From positions 225,910-289,909 of the forward strand of contig LBCK01000004.1 in assembly GCA_000980705.1 (NCBI GenBank): 64,000 nt of DNA, read 5' to 3'. Under the pieces are notes generated by a model. That model did not search any database. It saw only the letters and a program-made list of their open reading frames with translations, and had not been told where the DNA came from. Positions 52,729 to 63,186 of the stretch are shown one piece after another (position 1 is the first letter of the stretch; the number at the start of each line of letters is the position of its first letter). The position numbers were made by a program, and so were the translations under genes. The stretch comes from Ruminococcus sp. UNK.MGS-30 (GTDB lineage Bacteria > Bacillota > Clostridia > Oscillospirales > Ruminococcaceae).

Positions 52729-54996
52729 TTATTCTACGTTCTTCAGCGCATCGCTCATGGGAATCTTCTTGACCTTGTGGTTCAGCAGGAAGGTTACCAC
52801 AGCATAGCAGATCACGCCGGCAGCAATGATTTTCGCATATGTCACCGCCGGAACATAGTAAACGATCCAGCCGGAGTATTCAAAGAATACGATCTTCATG
52901 ACCTCTGCCATTACCCAGTTGCAAAGCGGTACAGTCAGCAGAATGCAGATCAGTACCACAATGGTGGTGGAGTGCAGGTAGATACGATTGATTTCCCGGT
53001 TGCTGTAGCCCAGAATCTTTACCATGGAAATGGACTGTGCATTCTTCTCAATGATGATCTTCGACAGCAGATACAGTATCAGAATGAACATCAGCGAGCC
53101 GAATACCAGGAACAGACTCATCATGCTGCCCATAGAGCGAATCAGCTGACGAGATGTCTTTGTCAGATCATCCACAGTGATTTCCGTGGCAATCGCTGCA
53201 TCATCAATGTCTGTGATCTCCTCATCCGAGAAGTACGCATTGAAGTAGGTATCATCTTTGTCAAACGTCTCATTATAAAGGCTGCGATCCATGAACACGG
53301 CAATGGTGGATGGATAATCATAGATACCGCCGACCTTGAACTTGTACTTGTCGCTGCCGTACGGGTCTTTCAGGGTAATGGTATCGCCCTTTTCTACGCC
53401 GTACTTTTCAGAATATGCGCTGGAAATTTCCACCTCATCGTCCGAAACATCCAGTTTCACATATTTGCTGTCCGGCTCTACGCCATACAGGGAAACACCC
53501 TCACTGCTGCGTTCCTCGCCTAGCGTGTCCAGACTGCTGAGGCAGAACTTTTCTGCGCCATCTTCCGCTGTTTCCACCGGTGCTTTCAGCACATACTGGT
53601 AGGTGGACAGCGCATTGTCTGTGACCATATCCTGGAAATGTGTCAGCATCGGATGCAGAATCATACCGAACATGAGAATAAAGTTTGCGAAAAAGATACC
53701 GAAAAAGATCATGATATGATTCGGCAGGTTCTGGAAAATCACACGCAGCTGAAAACGGCGCATGATCGGGATACGGGTGTTCAGACGGAACGCCTTTTTC
53801 TTCTTCCGCTTTGTCAGATCACGCCGGATGAATTTCAGCGGCGAAATGCGCATTTTTAAGGTCAGCATGACAAAGTTGATGAGGAACAGCAGTACCAGCG
53901 GAATCACCGTGGTCAGCAGGAATGCCTCCGGATTCAGCAGCACCTCATACGTCGGCAGGCTGTAGCTGCCCAGATACTGGTCAGCAAATACCTGTTCCAA
54001 CAGGGTGTATCCCAGAATATTGCCGACGATCGCCGCCACAAGCAGAACCAGCATTGGCATAATAATGTAGTGCCGCACCATTTCTCCACGGGAGTAACCG
54101 GAGGCACGCAGCGTACCGATGACATTCGCCTCTTTGGTGATGTTGTTGGAAATCGTGATGGAAAAGACAAACGCCAGAATCACAACAACAATATAGAGGA
54201 ATGCCATAATCATGGACTTATCGCCGCCCATGTCGTCACCAGTAAAGATGATCGCCTGGTTCAGATATTCCGGCAGGAAGTTAGTCAGCACACCGTTTTG
54301 TCCCAGAATCGGCATCAGATCTTCTGCCATATCCTTTGCCTCAGCATCATCTTCCGGCGAATCATCATAGAACCAACTGTAGCTGTAGTGGATGTGATTG
54401 TCCCGCAGCGCATCAAAGCCGTCATCGGTCATAACGCCGACACCGAATTTATCGTTGTCAAACATCATATCCGATGTGTTCTGAAACAGCGCAGAATAAT
54501 CCGAGAGGGCTACGATACCGGTGATATGCAGCGTTGTATCTGCCACACGGAAATCATCGCCGATCTCCAGCTCATGGTTTTTCGCATACAGACGATCGAT
54601 TGCTACGTCCTGCTCTGCCTCGGGCATATCGCCGTCCAGCAGGCAGACCTTATCGATATCCTTTCGCTCTGCGAATACCCGGAATGTACTTTCGAAATCA
54701 TCCGTCTTTTCTTCTTTATAAAAGTTCGGGTACACCTTGACGCTGCCGTCTTTCTCGATGTTGGCAAGTGCCTCATCTGTGGCAGACTCCGCAAATTCAA
54801 AGTTGCCGTCCTCGATGTTGTACTTATCAAAGCTTTCATGATAGGAAGCGATCAGACTGTTGTCTGCCACCAGAAATCCGGAGACAAGGGAGATGGACAT
54901 GACAAAAAACAAAAAGATAACCAGATATTTTCCCAGCTCGCCTTTCAATTCCCGGGGCAGACGCTTGTTCAGTGGATTCTTTGTTCTCTTCGCCAT
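52729..54996 (-). CDS. FtsX-like ABC transporter permease
   Basis: 755 residues. One N-terminal TM segment (about 25-47), a large extracytoplasmic domain, three TM segments near 265-390, a second extracytoplasmic domain and final TM segments near 630-740 give the duplicated FtsX/MacB-like layout with two FtsX domains. It follows its ATPase by three bases. Such pairs export peptides or lipids or act as mechanotransmitters; no substrate is evident. Expression probably depends on the operator-bearing promoter before the ATPase gene. Confidence 0.9.
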   Translation of the reverse strand: MAKRTKNPLNKRLPRELKGELGKYLVIFLFFVMSISLVSGFLVADNSLIASYHESFDKYNIEDGNFEFAESATDEALANIEKDGSVKVYPNFYKEEKTDDFESTFRVFAERKDIDKVCLLDGDMPEAEQDVAIDRLYAKNHELEIGDDFRVADTTLHITGIVALSDYSALFQNTSDMMFDNDKFGVGVMTDDGFDALRDNHIHYSYSWFYDDSPEDDAEAKDMAEDLMPILGQNGVLTNFLPEYLNQAIIFTGDDMGGDKSMIMAFLYIVVVILAFVFSITISNNITKEANVIGTLRASGYSRGEMVRHYIIMPMLVLLVAAIVGNILGYTLLEQVFADQYLGSYSLPTYEVLLNPEAFLLTTVIPLVLLFLINFVMLTLKMRISPLKFIRRDLTKRKKKKAFRLNTRIPIMRRFQLRVIFQNLPNHIMIFFGIFFANFILMFGMILHPMLTHFQDMVTDNALSTYQYVLKAPVETAEDGAEKFCLSSLDTLGEERSSEGVSLYGVEPDSKYVKLDVSDDEVEISSAYSEKYGVEKGDTITLKDPYGSDKYKFKVGGIYDYPSTIAVFMDRSLYNETFDKDDTYFNAYFSDEEITDIDDAAIATEITVDDLTKTSRQLIRSMGSMMSLFLVFGSLMFILILYLLSKIIIEKNAQSISMVKILGYSNREINRIYLHSTTIVVLICILLTVPLCNWVMAEVMKIVFFEYSGWIVYYVPAVTYAKIIAAGVICYAVVTFLLNHKVKKIPMSDALKNVE

Positions 54997-54999
54997 GGC

Positions 55000-55698
55000 T
55001 TACCACTCCAATTCTGCTGCCGGAATCTTTGTCTCGTTGACAAAATTCTTTCGGATCTTTCCGTCACGCAGCTTTACCACACGGTCTGCCATATTCTGCA
55101 AAGCGTCATTATGGGTTACCATCACAACGGTATTTCCATACTTGCGGCTGACATCCTCGATCAGTTTCAGAATATCCTTGGACGTGCTATAGTCCAGCGC
55201 ACCGGTCGGCTCATCGCAAAGCAGGATGTCCGGATTCTTGACGATGGCTCTGCCGATGGCCGTTCTCTGCTGCTGACCGCCGGAAAGCTGGTTCGGCAGC
55301 TTATGCCGGTGTTCGTACAGCCCCAGGGTTTTCAGAAGATCGTCCACATCCAGCGGTGAATCGCTGAGGTATGCGCCGACCTCGATGTTTTCCTTAATAT
55401 TCAGGTTTGGGATCAGATTGTACATCTGGAAAATATAGCCCAGATGTTTCCGCCGATACAGCGTCAGACTCTTCTCATTCATGTCCCCGATGGTCTCGCC
55501 GTGAATGGTAATGCTGCCGCTGTCGGGCGTTTCAATGCCGCCGATGATGTTCAGCAGCGTGGATTTACCGGAACCGGACGGACCAAGCAGAACGCAGATC
55601 TCGCCTTTCTCGATCCCGATGTCGATTCCCTTCAGCACCTCCACACGGCTTTCTCCCTCGCCGAAGTGTTTTTTGATTTGTTGAATCTCTAAAAACAT
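55000..55698 (-). CDS. ABC transporter ATP-binding protein (MacB/LolD-type)
   Basis: 232 residues. Walker A GPSGSGKSTLLN, signature LSGGQQQRTAIGRAI, Walker B DILLCDEPTGALD and H-loop VTHN. It is the partner of the FtsX-type permease. ATG 55698 follows GAGGACGG. Confidence 0.94.
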   Translation of the reverse strand: MFLEIQQIKKHFGEGESRVEVLKGIDIGIEKGEICVLLGPSGSGKSTLLNIIGGIETPDSGSITIHGETIGDMNEKSLTLYRRKHLGYIFQMYNLIPNLNIKENIEVGAYLSDSPLDVDDLLKTLGLYEHRHKLPNQLSGGQQQRTAIGRAIVKNPDILLCDEPTGALDYSTSKDILKLIEDVSRKYGNTVVMVTHNDALQNMADRVVKLRDGKIRKNFVNETKIPAAELEW

Positions 55699-55738
55699 AT
55701 CACACCGTCCTCATTATGTAAATCTAACGTGAAAAAAA

Positions 55739-55790
55739 GTTAGAAAGTCCTAACCCTAGTTAGTATACCATAACTGGAACAAGTTGTCAA
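55739..55790 (-). promoter_or_regulatory. Promoter and GTTAG-N6-CTAAC operator of the ABC transporter operon
   Basis: TTGACA (55790-55785), 17 bp and TATACT (55767-55762) on the minus strand. The inverted repeat GTTAG-N6-CTAAC (55739-55754) lies at the expected transcript start, with a further half-site at 55759-55763. Confidence 0.7.
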
Positions 55791-55868
55791 GGAAGATGAT
55801 TGGAAATACAGAAAAATTGCAAACAATTTTCGGAAACATTCCGCACGAAAAGTTGTGCAAAAATGCAA

Positions 55869-55902
55869 ATGCTCTCCCGTGCCAGATTCCACGGGAGAGC
55901 AT
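55869..55902 (-). terminator. Terminator after sbcC
   Basis: ATGCTCTCCCGTG and its exact complement with an eight-base loop, 15 bases after the sbcC stop. The downstream T-rich tail is interrupted. Confidence 0.75.
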
Positions 55903-55916
55903 TCTGTGATAAATGA

Positions 55917-58703
55917 TTAAGCGTACTGACAGGTGATGTGACTGCCGTTTTCGCCCTTCTGGACTTGCAGCTGTGCATCGAACCGCTCTGTCAGCTCTGA
56001 AACGTGAGAGATAATGCCGATCAGACGCTGGTGGTCGGAAAGCTGCTGCAATACCTGTACCGCATTGTCCAGGGCAGTGCTGTCCAGCGAGCCGAAGCCC
56101 TCATCAATGAACATAGCATCCATCCGGATGCTGCCGCTCTGCTGCTGCACGGTGTCTGAAAGTCCAAGTGCCAGTGCAAGCGATGCCAGGAATGTTTCGC
56201 CGCCAGAAAGCGTTTCTACAAAACGAGTCTTTCCGGTGTACTGATCCAGCACGTCCAGATTCAGACCAGATGCGATTCTGCCGTCTGTTTCCTCCTGCCG
56301 CCGCCGGAACTGGTATCTGCCGCCGGAAAGCTGGTACAATTTCAGATTGGCGTTTTGCAGCACCCGACTGAAATAATACGCCTGCACATAGCGCTCAAAG
56401 GAGATCTTTTCCCGTTTCCCCTGCTGACCGCCCAGCATTTTGTCCAGCTGTTCCATCATCAGACACTGTTCTGAGTCTTTTTGCAGCGTGCTATGCGCTT
56501 TCCGCACTGCCTTTGCCGTCTGGCTGCACTGCTGTTGCTGCTGTTGTTCCAGCTGAAACGCCTTTTCCGTCTGCGCCTTTTCACTGCGCATGGCTGCCAG
56601 CCGCTGTTCTGCTGCGGCAACGTCATAGCCGGGAACATCCTGCGCCGTTTCCTGCAAATGCTGCACGATCTTTTGCTGGGACGCCACGGTTTCTTTCTGC
56701 TTTTGCAGGGCATCCGCCGCAGTCTGATACGCCGTTTCCAGACGGGCAATGTTGTTTTGCAACAACTTCCACTGCTTTTCCGCCTCAGACAGCGACGCAT
56801 ACAACAGACCGCTCTGGCACTGTTTTCGCTCCGCCGCACAGCCGGCGTATTCCTGTTCCAGCTGTTCTAGTGCAGCACGGCTGTTTTCGTATGCCGTCTG
56901 CAATCCGGGCAGACGTTCCTGCTGCTGTTTCAGCACAGCCCTTTTCCGCTTTTCCTCGTTCAGCCGATTTTCCAGCGCAGCCAGTTTCTGCTGATTTTCC
57001 CGAATCGACATTTGCAGCTGTTCCAGCAGCTGACGGACTTCTTCTGCATCCGCCGTCGCTGCCATGCCGCACTGTTCCAGCTGCTTTTGCCGCTGAGATT
57101 CCAGCATCCGGCAATGTTCCTCCCGGCGTGCCGTTTCGTGTTTCTGGGTCTCCAGGTTTTGCAGCGCACGCTGCTGGGATTCCCTCGCTTTTTGGAACTG
57201 CTCTTCTGTGACCGTATCTTCTGTGCAGGCTGCCGGATGGGGATGCTCCAATGCGCCGCACACCGGACAGGGCTTTTGTGGTTCCAGACGGCGTGCCAAA
57301 TTGCCTGCCATGCTCTGAAAGAACTGCCGTTCTATCTGGTCGTACGCCGGCTTTTCCCGGGTGAAATAGCGTTCTTCCGCCTGCTGTGCCTGCTGTTTCT
57401 GCTTGTCCCGAACCGCCTGTGCCGCCGCATACTCCGCAAACATCTGCTGTAAGGTCAGCACTGCGTTCTGCCGATTGGTATCATTTTCGATCTGATGGGT
57501 CAGTCTGGTATGGTCTACCGCTGTGTCGGCATAGGTTTCCAGTTCCAGAGAAAGATGCTTGCAGCTGGTGTCGGTCTGTTCCCATTCCAGCTTTGCTTTT
57601 GCGCAGAGCTGCTTTTGCAGGGCTGTCTTTTTTTGCAGGGCAGATTCCTGTGCGGAAAGCTGTGCCGCCTTTTCATATGCTGGGAGACTATGCTGGAGCA
57701 GTGTCGCTTTTTCCTGCAATTCCGGCAGCTTTTCTGCGTTTTGCGCCGCCGTACGAGCCGCTGTGTCGCACATTTTTAAGCGTGCCTGCTCCTGCGCCAA
57801 AAGCTGCACTGCCTGCTGCAAATGCTGCAAAACGGCATTGTGCTGTTTTCCCTGTTCCAGTTCCAAAAGCAGCTGTTCCAATGCCTTTTGCTGCACCTGG
57901 AGCTGTTTCTCTCTGGCATCCGCACGCTCCCGAAGTTCTGCCGCAGCCGTTTCCAGCATTTCGCAGAGATTTTCCGCAGCGCCTGCGCCGGAGCGTTCCA
58001 GACGCTCTGCATACAGCGACTGCTGAAACGCATCCGCCGGCTTTGCCTGGTGCAGCAGCGTGAGAATCCGTGTCTCCTGCTCTGTCACACGCTGTTTCTG
58101 CGCCGCAAGCCGGAGTTTCAGGATCTTCTGGATTTTTTCGCAGTTCTGTGTATGGAACAGCTGGCGCAGAATCTCCCCTTTTTTCTTGGAATCCTCCAGC
58201 AGGAACTTCTGAAACTCGCCCTGTGCGATCATGACGATCTGGCGGAACTGGTCGCCGTCAATCCCGGTCAGTGAGATGATCTCCCGGTTGACCCGTTCTG
58301 CACCCTCGCAGACCAGCACGTTGTCCTGTTCCTCGCCGGGACACAGCCACAGAAAGGCGCTCTCATTGTCCAGGTTCTTTTTCATTTCGCCGTTGCTTTT
58401 GTAACCCTGCTGTCTCGGCGTACGCTGCACCAGATATGTCTTTTCGCCGCAGGAAAACCGCAGCTGTACCGCAGTCTGCTGAGTGGGTTTGGCATATTCG
58501 CTGCGGAACATTCCCGGCTTTCGCTTTTCACCGCTGGCAGTTCCGTAGAGGGCAAAACATATCGCATCGAAAATGGTTGTCTTTCCGGCGCCAGTTTCTC
58601 CTGTGATAAGGAAAATCCCCGACTTTTCAAAAGGTTTGAAATCAATCCTGCACATTCCGGCAAATGTGCCGAACGCCTGCATGGTCAGTTCTAAAGGTTT
58701 CAT
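55917..58703 (-). CDS. sbcC: Nuclease SbcCD subunit C
   Basis: 928 residues. An N-terminal half-ATPase ([31 protein letters not shown]) leads into long coiled coils with a zinc-hook [11 protein letters not shown] near the middle, then the C-terminal half-ATPase ([30 protein letters not shown]). With SbcD it cleaves hairpins and blocked DNA ends. Gln-rich coiled coils are marked. The start overlaps the sbcD stop (ATGA). Confidence 0.95.
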   Translation of the reverse strand: MKPLELTMQAFGTFAGMCRIDFKPFEKSGIFLITGETGAGKTTIFDAICFALYGTASGEKRKPGMFRSEYAKPTQQTAVQLRFSCGEKTYLVQRTPRQQGYKSNGEMKKNLDNESAFLWLCPGEEQDNVLVCEGAERVNREIISLTGIDGDQFRQIVMIAQGEFQKFLLEDSKKKGEILRQLFHTQNCEKIQKILKLRLAAQKQRVTEQETRILTLLHQAKPADAFQQSLYAERLERSGAGAAENLCEMLETAAAELRERADAREKQLQVQQKALEQLLLELEQGKQHNAVLQHLQQAVQLLAQEQARLKMCDTAARTAAQNAEKLPELQEKATLLQHSLPAYEKAAQLSAQESALQKKTALQKQLCAKAKLEWEQTDTSCKHLSLELETYADTAVDHTRLTHQIENDTNRQNAVLTLQQMFAEYAAAQAVRDKQKQQAQQAEERYFTREKPAYDQIERQFFQSMAGNLARRLEPQKPCPVCGALEHPHPAACTEDTVTEEQFQKARESQQRALQNLETQKHETARREEHCRMLESQRQKQLEQCGMAATADAEEVRQLLEQLQMSIRENQQKLAALENRLNEEKRKRAVLKQQQERLPGLQTAYENSRAALEQLEQEYAGCAAERKQCQSGLLYASLSEAEKQWKLLQNNIARLETAYQTAADALQKQKETVASQQKIVQHLQETAQDVPGYDVAAAEQRLAAMRSEKAQTEKAFQLEQQQQQQCSQTAKAVRKAHSTLQKDSEQCLMMEQLDKMLGGQQGKREKISFERYVQAYYFSRVLQNANLKLYQLSGGRYQFRRRQEETDGRIASGLNLDVLDQYTGKTRFVETLSGGETFLASLALALGLSDTVQQQSGSIRMDAMFIDEGFGSLDSTALDNAVQVLQQLSDHQRLIGIISHVSELTERFDAQLQVQKGENGSHITCQYA

Positions 58704-59836
58704 TCTGTCTGTTCCGCCTCCTTACAGATTGACTGCATCAGCGCCTGCGCTGTCTCATGCTCTGAAAGCTCATACTGATAGACACTGCTGCAAAAACTAT
58801 CCACCAGTTCCAGCAGGGACTTCTCCGGCACTGCCTCAGCCTCTGTGGTACCGGCAGCGATGCGCTCCGACTGCGAAAGAAATTCCAGTTCCAGCACGTT
58901 GGGATACACAGCACGCAGCCGCTCCATGGCATAGGGCACCAGAGTTTCATCCGTCAGTTCTGCCCGAATCCAGTCGGCGCTGGGCTGTGCATATGTCAGA
59001 AGATCTTCCAGCTTGCCACGAATGATACGCATATCCGTTTCCGGACAGAGCGGAATGGCGGTTACTGTCAAGTTATCCTTTTCCTTCCAGTCCAGCAGGG
59101 TCAGCGACTTCTTTTGCAGCGTCTCGGAAAAGGAATACTTCATCAGCGAACCGCTGTAGCGTATCTTTCCCGAACGCACCCACTGGGGCTTATGGATATG
59201 CCCCAGTGCCACGTAATCGAACGCATCAAATACAGATGCGTCTACCAGCTGTGTGCCGCCCAGCTGCAATTCGGAGTCGGATTCCTCCGGCGGCGTGCCG
59301 TCATGCAGCACAAAACCGTGGTACATCAGCAGATTCCGATCCTTTTCCGAAAGCGCCGTCTGCCCGATCACATGGGCAATGCCGTCGGACAGGCTGCGGA
59401 AATTCTCTTTCGGATACAGCGACGACAGCGCCGCCTGTTTCACAAAGGGCAGCAGGCAGAGATGCACTTTTCCGTATTCATCTTCCAGATCGTAACTCTG
59501 CATCTCACCGGAAAACGTCCCGGCAATATACACGCCCTGGTGTTCCAGCAGCTGGCTGGCGAATTGCAGCCGCTCTGCGGAATCGTGGTTGCCGCTGATG
59601 AGAAATACTGCGATCTTTTTCTCAGACAGCGCCGTCAGAAAGCTGTCCAGCACGGTCACTGCCTCTGCCGCAGGGACATTTTTGTCATAGACATCCCCGA
59701 CGATCAGAACCGCCTGCACAGACTGTTCCACTGCGATTTTTACAACTTGTTCCAGCATTTTTTCCTGCTGCGGAAGAAACGAATGGTGATAGAGCCGCCG
59801 TCCCAGATGCAGGTCGCTGAGATGCAGTATTTTCAT
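58700..59836 (-). CDS. sbcD: Nuclease SbcCD subunit D
   Basis: 378 residues. Mre11-type phosphoesterase motifs: LHLSDLHLGR, VGDVYDKNVP, SGNHDSAERL and GHIHKPQWV. It forms the nuclease core with SbcC. Promoter-like TATAAT lies at about 59870 on the minus strand. Confidence 0.95.
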   Translation of the reverse strand: MKILHLSDLHLGRRLYHHSFLPQQEKMLEQVVKIAVEQSVQAVLIVGDVYDKNVPAAEAVTVLDSFLTALSEKKIAVFLISGNHDSAERLQFASQLLEHQGVYIAGTFSGEMQSYDLEDEYGKVHLCLLPFVKQAALSSLYPKENFRSLSDGIAHVIGQTALSEKDRNLLMYHGFVLHDGTPPEESDSELQLGGTQLVDASVFDAFDYVALGHIHKPQWVRSGKIRYSGSLMKYSFSETLQKKSLTLLDWKEKDNLTVTAIPLCPETDMRIIRGKLEDLLTYAQPSADWIRAELTDETLVPYAMERLRAVYPNVLELEFLSQSERIAAGTTEAEAVPEKSLLELVDSFCSSVYQYELSEHETAQALMQSICKEAEQTE

Positions 59837-59937
59837 GTTTTTGACCCCTTTCCGTTTTTGCTGTGTCGTATTATACCACAGCAGTTTTTCAGATTCAGCA
59901 GAACTAGACTTCGTTTACAAATCATTTACATTAGGGC

Positions 59938-59969
59938 TTGTTTGAAAAATCCGTACATTTTTCAAACAA
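59938..59969 (-). terminator. Terminator overlapping the pfkB-family stop codon
   Basis: TTGTTTGAAAAAT and its exact complement, six-base loop. The right arm includes the last codons and stop of the kinase gene. Confidence 0.6.
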
Positions 59970-60870
59970 CCCCTAGTTGCTGCAAAAGTCGGTCGATCTC
60001 TTCCCGTTTCGCCAGTCCCTCCGAGAATGTTGTCGCTCCGCCGGCAGCCGTCCCCAGTTTCAGCGCATATGCCGCATCGCCCTGCTCCAGTCCGGCAAGG
60101 AATCCGGCAAGCATGGAATCCCCTGCGCCCACGGAGTTTTTCACTGTGCCGCTGCACACGCCGCAGTTGTGGCAGGTTCCGTTTTCCTCCAGCAGCAGTG
60201 CGCCGTCCTCTGCCATAGAGACCAGCACATTCCGTGCGCCCATCTCCTGCAATTTTCCGGCATACGCTGCAATCTCCTCCCGGCTGTGCAGTGTAACGCC
60301 GAACAATTCTCCCAGTTCAAAGTTGTTGGGTTTAATCAGAAACGGCTTGTATTTCAGCACATTCTTCAGCAGATCATTGGTAGCGTCCACTACCGTCCTA
60401 ATCTGTCTGCCGTCCAGATATGCCAGAATCTTTTCATAGATATCGGACGGCATGGTATTGGGAATACTGCCTGCCAGAATGATCGTATCCCCGTCCTGCA
60501 AATCGTCCAGTTTCCAGAACAGTGCCTTTACCGCCGCATCGTCAATCACCGGTCCCTGTCCGTTCAGTTCTGTTTCTTCCCCGGATTTGATCTTCACATT
60601 GATTCGGGAAAATCCGCTTTCCAGATGCACAAAATCTGTGGCAATTCCCATCTCCTGTACGCCTTTTTCGATGGCTGCCCCGGTAAAGCCAGCCACAAAG
60701 CCAAGCGCACGGGATGGGATTCCCAGTTCTTTCAGAATCACGGAAACATTGATGCCCTTTCCGCCGTAATAGATCTTTTCTCCGTGAGAACGGTTCACCA
60801 TTCCCACCTGCATGGCATCGGTATGAACGACATAGTCGATCGCCGGGTTAAATGTCACTGTATAAATCAT
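59962..60870 (-). CDS. fruK: 1-phosphofructokinase-like PfkB kinase
   Basis: 302 residues. It has the PfkB N-terminal signature YYGGKGINVSVILKELG, the substrate region TFNPAIDYVVHTD of the FruK/LacC group, and the C-terminal catalytic motif VGAGDSMLAGFLAG with the Asp base. It phosphorylates fructose-1-phosphate or a similar sugar phosphate; tagatose-6-phosphate is an alternative. No PTS gene adjoins it, so the sugar is not settled by context. Confidence 0.87.
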   Translation of the reverse strand: MIYTVTFNPAIDYVVHTDAMQVGMVNRSHGEKIYYGGKGINVSVILKELGIPSRALGFVAGFTGAAIEKGVQEMGIATDFVHLESGFSRINVKIKSGEETELNGQGPVIDDAAVKALFWKLDDLQDGDTIILAGSIPNTMPSDIYEKILAYLDGRQIRTVVDATNDLLKNVLKYKPFLIKPNNFELGELFGVTLHSREEIAAYAGKLQEMGARNVLVSMAEDGALLLEENGTCHNCGVCSGTVKNSVGAGDSMLAGFLAGLEQGDAAYALKLGTAAGGATTFSEGLAKREEIDRLLQQLGVV

Positions 60871-60912
60871 AATTTTTATCTCCTCTCGTCTGTGAAATTT
60901 TGCTGCTTTTCT

Positions 60913-60941
60913 ATTGTACCACGTCTTTTTTCAATTTGCAA
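60913..60941 (-). promoter_or_regulatory. Promoter of the pfkB-family gene
   Basis: TTGCAA (60941-60936), 17 bp and TACAAT (60918-60913) on the minus strand, 43 bases before the ATG. Confidence 0.65.
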
Positions 60942-61038
60942 GAAAAGTTTTTGGGCAATACGACAGAAAGCATGGTAGCATCTTTTTTGGATTCACAATT
61001 GATTCAAATTGTCTTGCGGAAATCTTTTCAAACCGTAC

Positions 61039-61096
61039 TTGACAGCATTTCAAAAGCGTGCTATACTATTTTTGTCGTTTGTTAGATAATACTAAC
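61039..61096 (+). promoter_or_regulatory. Promoter and GTTAG-N6-CTAAC operator of the apbE operon
   Basis: TTGACA (61039-61044), 17 bp, TATACT (61062-61067), then a perfect inverted repeat GTTAG-ATAATA-CTAAC (61081-61096) just past the expected start. The layout matches the ABC transporter promoter at 55739-55790. Confidence 0.75.
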
Positions 61097-61150
61097 TACC
61101 AGAAAAAGGCGCTCCGATGCGGCGCTCTCTTCGGAAAGGTTCTATTGCTG

Positions 61151-62230
61151 ATGAAAAAAGGGTATCTTTTAGCTGCCGGACTCGCCGGGCTGTTTTGTCT
61201 GACCGGATGTACGAGCAGTGTCTCTACAGAACAATCTTCGAGTGCTGCTGCGCCGGAAAGTGCAGCGGCAGAAAACAGCGCATCGGATGCCGTCTATGAG
61301 GATACCCAGGAATTCATGGGGACTTACATCATGGTTCGTGCCTACGGAGAACACGCCCAGGACGGCGTGGAGGCGGCGTTTGCCCGTGCCAAGGAACTGG
61401 AACAGGTGTTTTCCAACACCATTGCAGATTCCGAGGTCAACCAGGTGAACACTGCGGCAAAGGCGGCAGTCGGCACGGATATTCTCATCTCTGCGGATAT
61501 GGCAAACGTATTGCGTGCTGCGCTGGAGTACGGCGAAAAAAGCGGCGGTATGCTGGACTGCACCATAGGCGACCTGATCGACCTGTGGGGCATCGGCACC
61601 GACCATGCTGCCATTCCGGCGGAGGACAAGATCCAGGCACTGCTGCGGCAGGACGGCTGGAAGGATGTCAGCTATCATGCGGACAACCAGTCCCTTTCCT
61701 TTGCCAACGACGCAGTTACGCTGAACTTCGGCGCTGTGGCAAAGGGGTATATTTCCGATGAGATGAAAAAGACGCTGGAAGAAGAGGGCGTCACTTCTGC
61801 GCTGATGAGCCTGGGCGGAAACGTAATGACCATCGGCGCAAAGCCGGACGGCAGCCAGTGGACGGTGGCGATCACGGATCCGTTTTCGCCGGAAAGCATT
61901 ACGGCATCTGTCACTGTTACAGACAAAGCGGTCATCACCTCCGGCAACTATGAGAAATACTTCGAAGAAAACGGAAAGCGCTATCATCACATTCTCGACC
62001 CGTATACCGGCGCTCCGTCGGAATCGGATGTAGTCAGCACGACCATCATTGCCGACAGCGGTACGGACTGCGACGCCCTTTCAACGGCAACATTTCTCCT
62101 GGGCGCAGAGGACGGCATGGCGCTTATCAATTCTCTGGACGGCGTGGAGGCTGTCTTTATCCAGTCAGATGGGACAATGGTCTCCTCCGACCACATAGAT
62201 TCCTATAATCTACAGGTAATTGGTTCATGA
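61151..62230 (+). CDS. apbE: FAD:protein FMN transferase lipoprotein (ApbE)
   Basis: 359 residues from ATG 61151. The lipoprotein signal LAGLFCLTGCTSS gives Cys as the lipidated N-terminus, followed by a Ser/Ala-rich linker. ApbE motifs: MGTYIMVRAYG, LNFGAVAKGYISD, SLGGNVMTIGAKPDG, and HHILDPYTGAPSES with the metal site completed by SGTDCDALSTATFLLG. It links FMN covalently to Thr in extracytoplasmic flavoproteins. No acceptor protein is visible in the window. Confidence 0.93.
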   Translation: MKKGYLLAAGLAGLFCLTGCTSSVSTEQSSSAAAPESAAAENSASDAVYEDTQEFMGTYIMVRAYGEHAQDGVEAAFARAKELEQVFSNTIADSEVNQVNTAAKAAVGTDILISADMANVLRAALEYGEKSGGMLDCTIGDLIDLWGIGTDHAAIPAEDKIQALLRQDGWKDVSYHADNQSLSFANDAVTLNFGAVAKGYISDEMKKTLEEEGVTSALMSLGGNVMTIGAKPDGSQWTVAITDPFSPESITASVTVTDKAVITSGNYEKYFEENGKRYHHILDPYTGAPSESDVVSTTIIADSGTDCDALSTATFLLGAEDGMALINSLDGVEAVFIQSDGTMVSSDHIDSYNLQVIGS

Positions 62231-62607
62231 AAAAAACACTGATTTTTGTTTGCATCGCTGTACTGCTTTTAGGCGGCGGCATTTTCGGCAGCTGGTATGT
62301 GCTGACACACAAGCAGTCCGAAAGAATCGCCCGCATTTATCAGCAGGACAAGCTTTTATATGAGATCGACCTTTCTACGGTGCAGAAGGCATACACCATT
62401 ACGATCGACGGCGAAAACGGTGCGGAAAACGTAGTCCTGGTAGAACCGGGACAGATTTCCATGCAGTCCGCAAGCTGCCCCGATCATCTGTGCGTCAAGC
62501 AAGGGACGATCTCTGACGGCATCCTGCCCATCGTCTGCCTGCCGAATCACATCCGCATTTCCATTGCATCTGACGAGGAGGGTTCTTTCGATGTCCAAGT
62601 CCGTTAA
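62227..62607 (+). CDS. NusG domain II-containing protein
   Basis: 126 residues, with an N-terminal membrane anchor (TLIFVCIAVLLLGGGIFGSWYV) and a NusG-II beta domain outside. Conserved cysteines are in CPDHLCVKQG and IVCLPNHIRI. This family is regularly found with Gx transporters and ApbE in clostridia; biochemical function is not established. It overlaps the apbE stop by four bases. Confidence 0.88.
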   Translation: MKKTLIFVCIAVLLLGGGIFGSWYVLTHKQSERIARIYQQDKLLYEIDLSTVQKAYTITIDGENGAENVVLVEPGQISMQSASCPDHLCVKQGTISDGILPIVCLPNHIRISIASDEEGSFDVQVR

Positions 62608-63136
62608 GCATCTGGTCATGCTTGCCATGTTTACTACCATGGCGCTGACGATCTTCGTGGTTGAGGCACAGATTCCCATTCCCGTCCCCATTTACGGCGT
62701 TAAGCTGGGACTTGCCAATGTCATCACGCTGATCGTTCTGGTGGTCTACCGCCCGAGGGATGCGTTCGCCGTACTGGTCATGCGCATTCTGCTGGGGTCG
62801 CTGTTCACCGGAACACTGGTTTCCATGATCTATTCCCTCAGCGGCGGTATCCTCTGCTTTCTGGGAATGGCACTGCTGTGCAGGCTGCTGCACCGGAAAC
62901 ATCTCTGGTTCATCAGCATGATCGGCGCTGTGCTGCACAATGTGGGACAGATTGCTGCGGCAATTGTAGTGATGCAGTCGGTGCAGGTCATTGTCTATTT
63001 CCCGTTTCTGCTGGTTTCCGGCTGTATCACGGGTATTTTCACCGGCATCGCTGCAGATCGTGTGGTTCACTTTCTGCCCCGGTCGATTTTTCCGAAAGAA
63101 AATCTGCCCGAAAAGAAAAACGAGCAGTCCAAATAA
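62591..63136 (+). CDS. Gx transporter family / heptaprenyl diphosphate synthase component I-like membrane protein
   Basis: 181 residues from ATG 62591 with GAGGAGG. Five to six TM segments; the motif YGVKLGLANVITLIVLVVYRPRDAF and the Gly-rich LLGSLFTGTLVSMIYSLSGG are typical. Homologues resemble S-components of ECF transporters and are linked to quinone or flavin metabolism by context. It overlaps the NusG-II gene. Confidence 0.85.
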   Translation: MSKSVKHLVMLAMFTTMALTIFVVEAQIPIPVPIYGVKLGLANVITLIVLVVYRPRDAFAVLVMRILLGSLFTGTLVSMIYSLSGGILCFLGMALLCRLLHRKHLWFISMIGAVLHNVGQIAAAIVVMQSVQVIVYFPFLLVSGCITGIFTGIAADRVVHFLPRSIFPKENLPEKKNEQSK

Positions 63137-63149
63137 ACCGTGCAAATTT

Positions 63150-63170
63150 AACTGGAATGATGTTCCAGTT
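63150..63170 (+). terminator. Probable terminator of the apbE operon
   Basis: AACTGGAA-TGATG-TTCCAGTT, 13 bases after the stop codon, followed by a modest T-rich stretch. Confidence 0.6.
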
Positions 63171-63186
63171 ATTTCTTAGATATTAA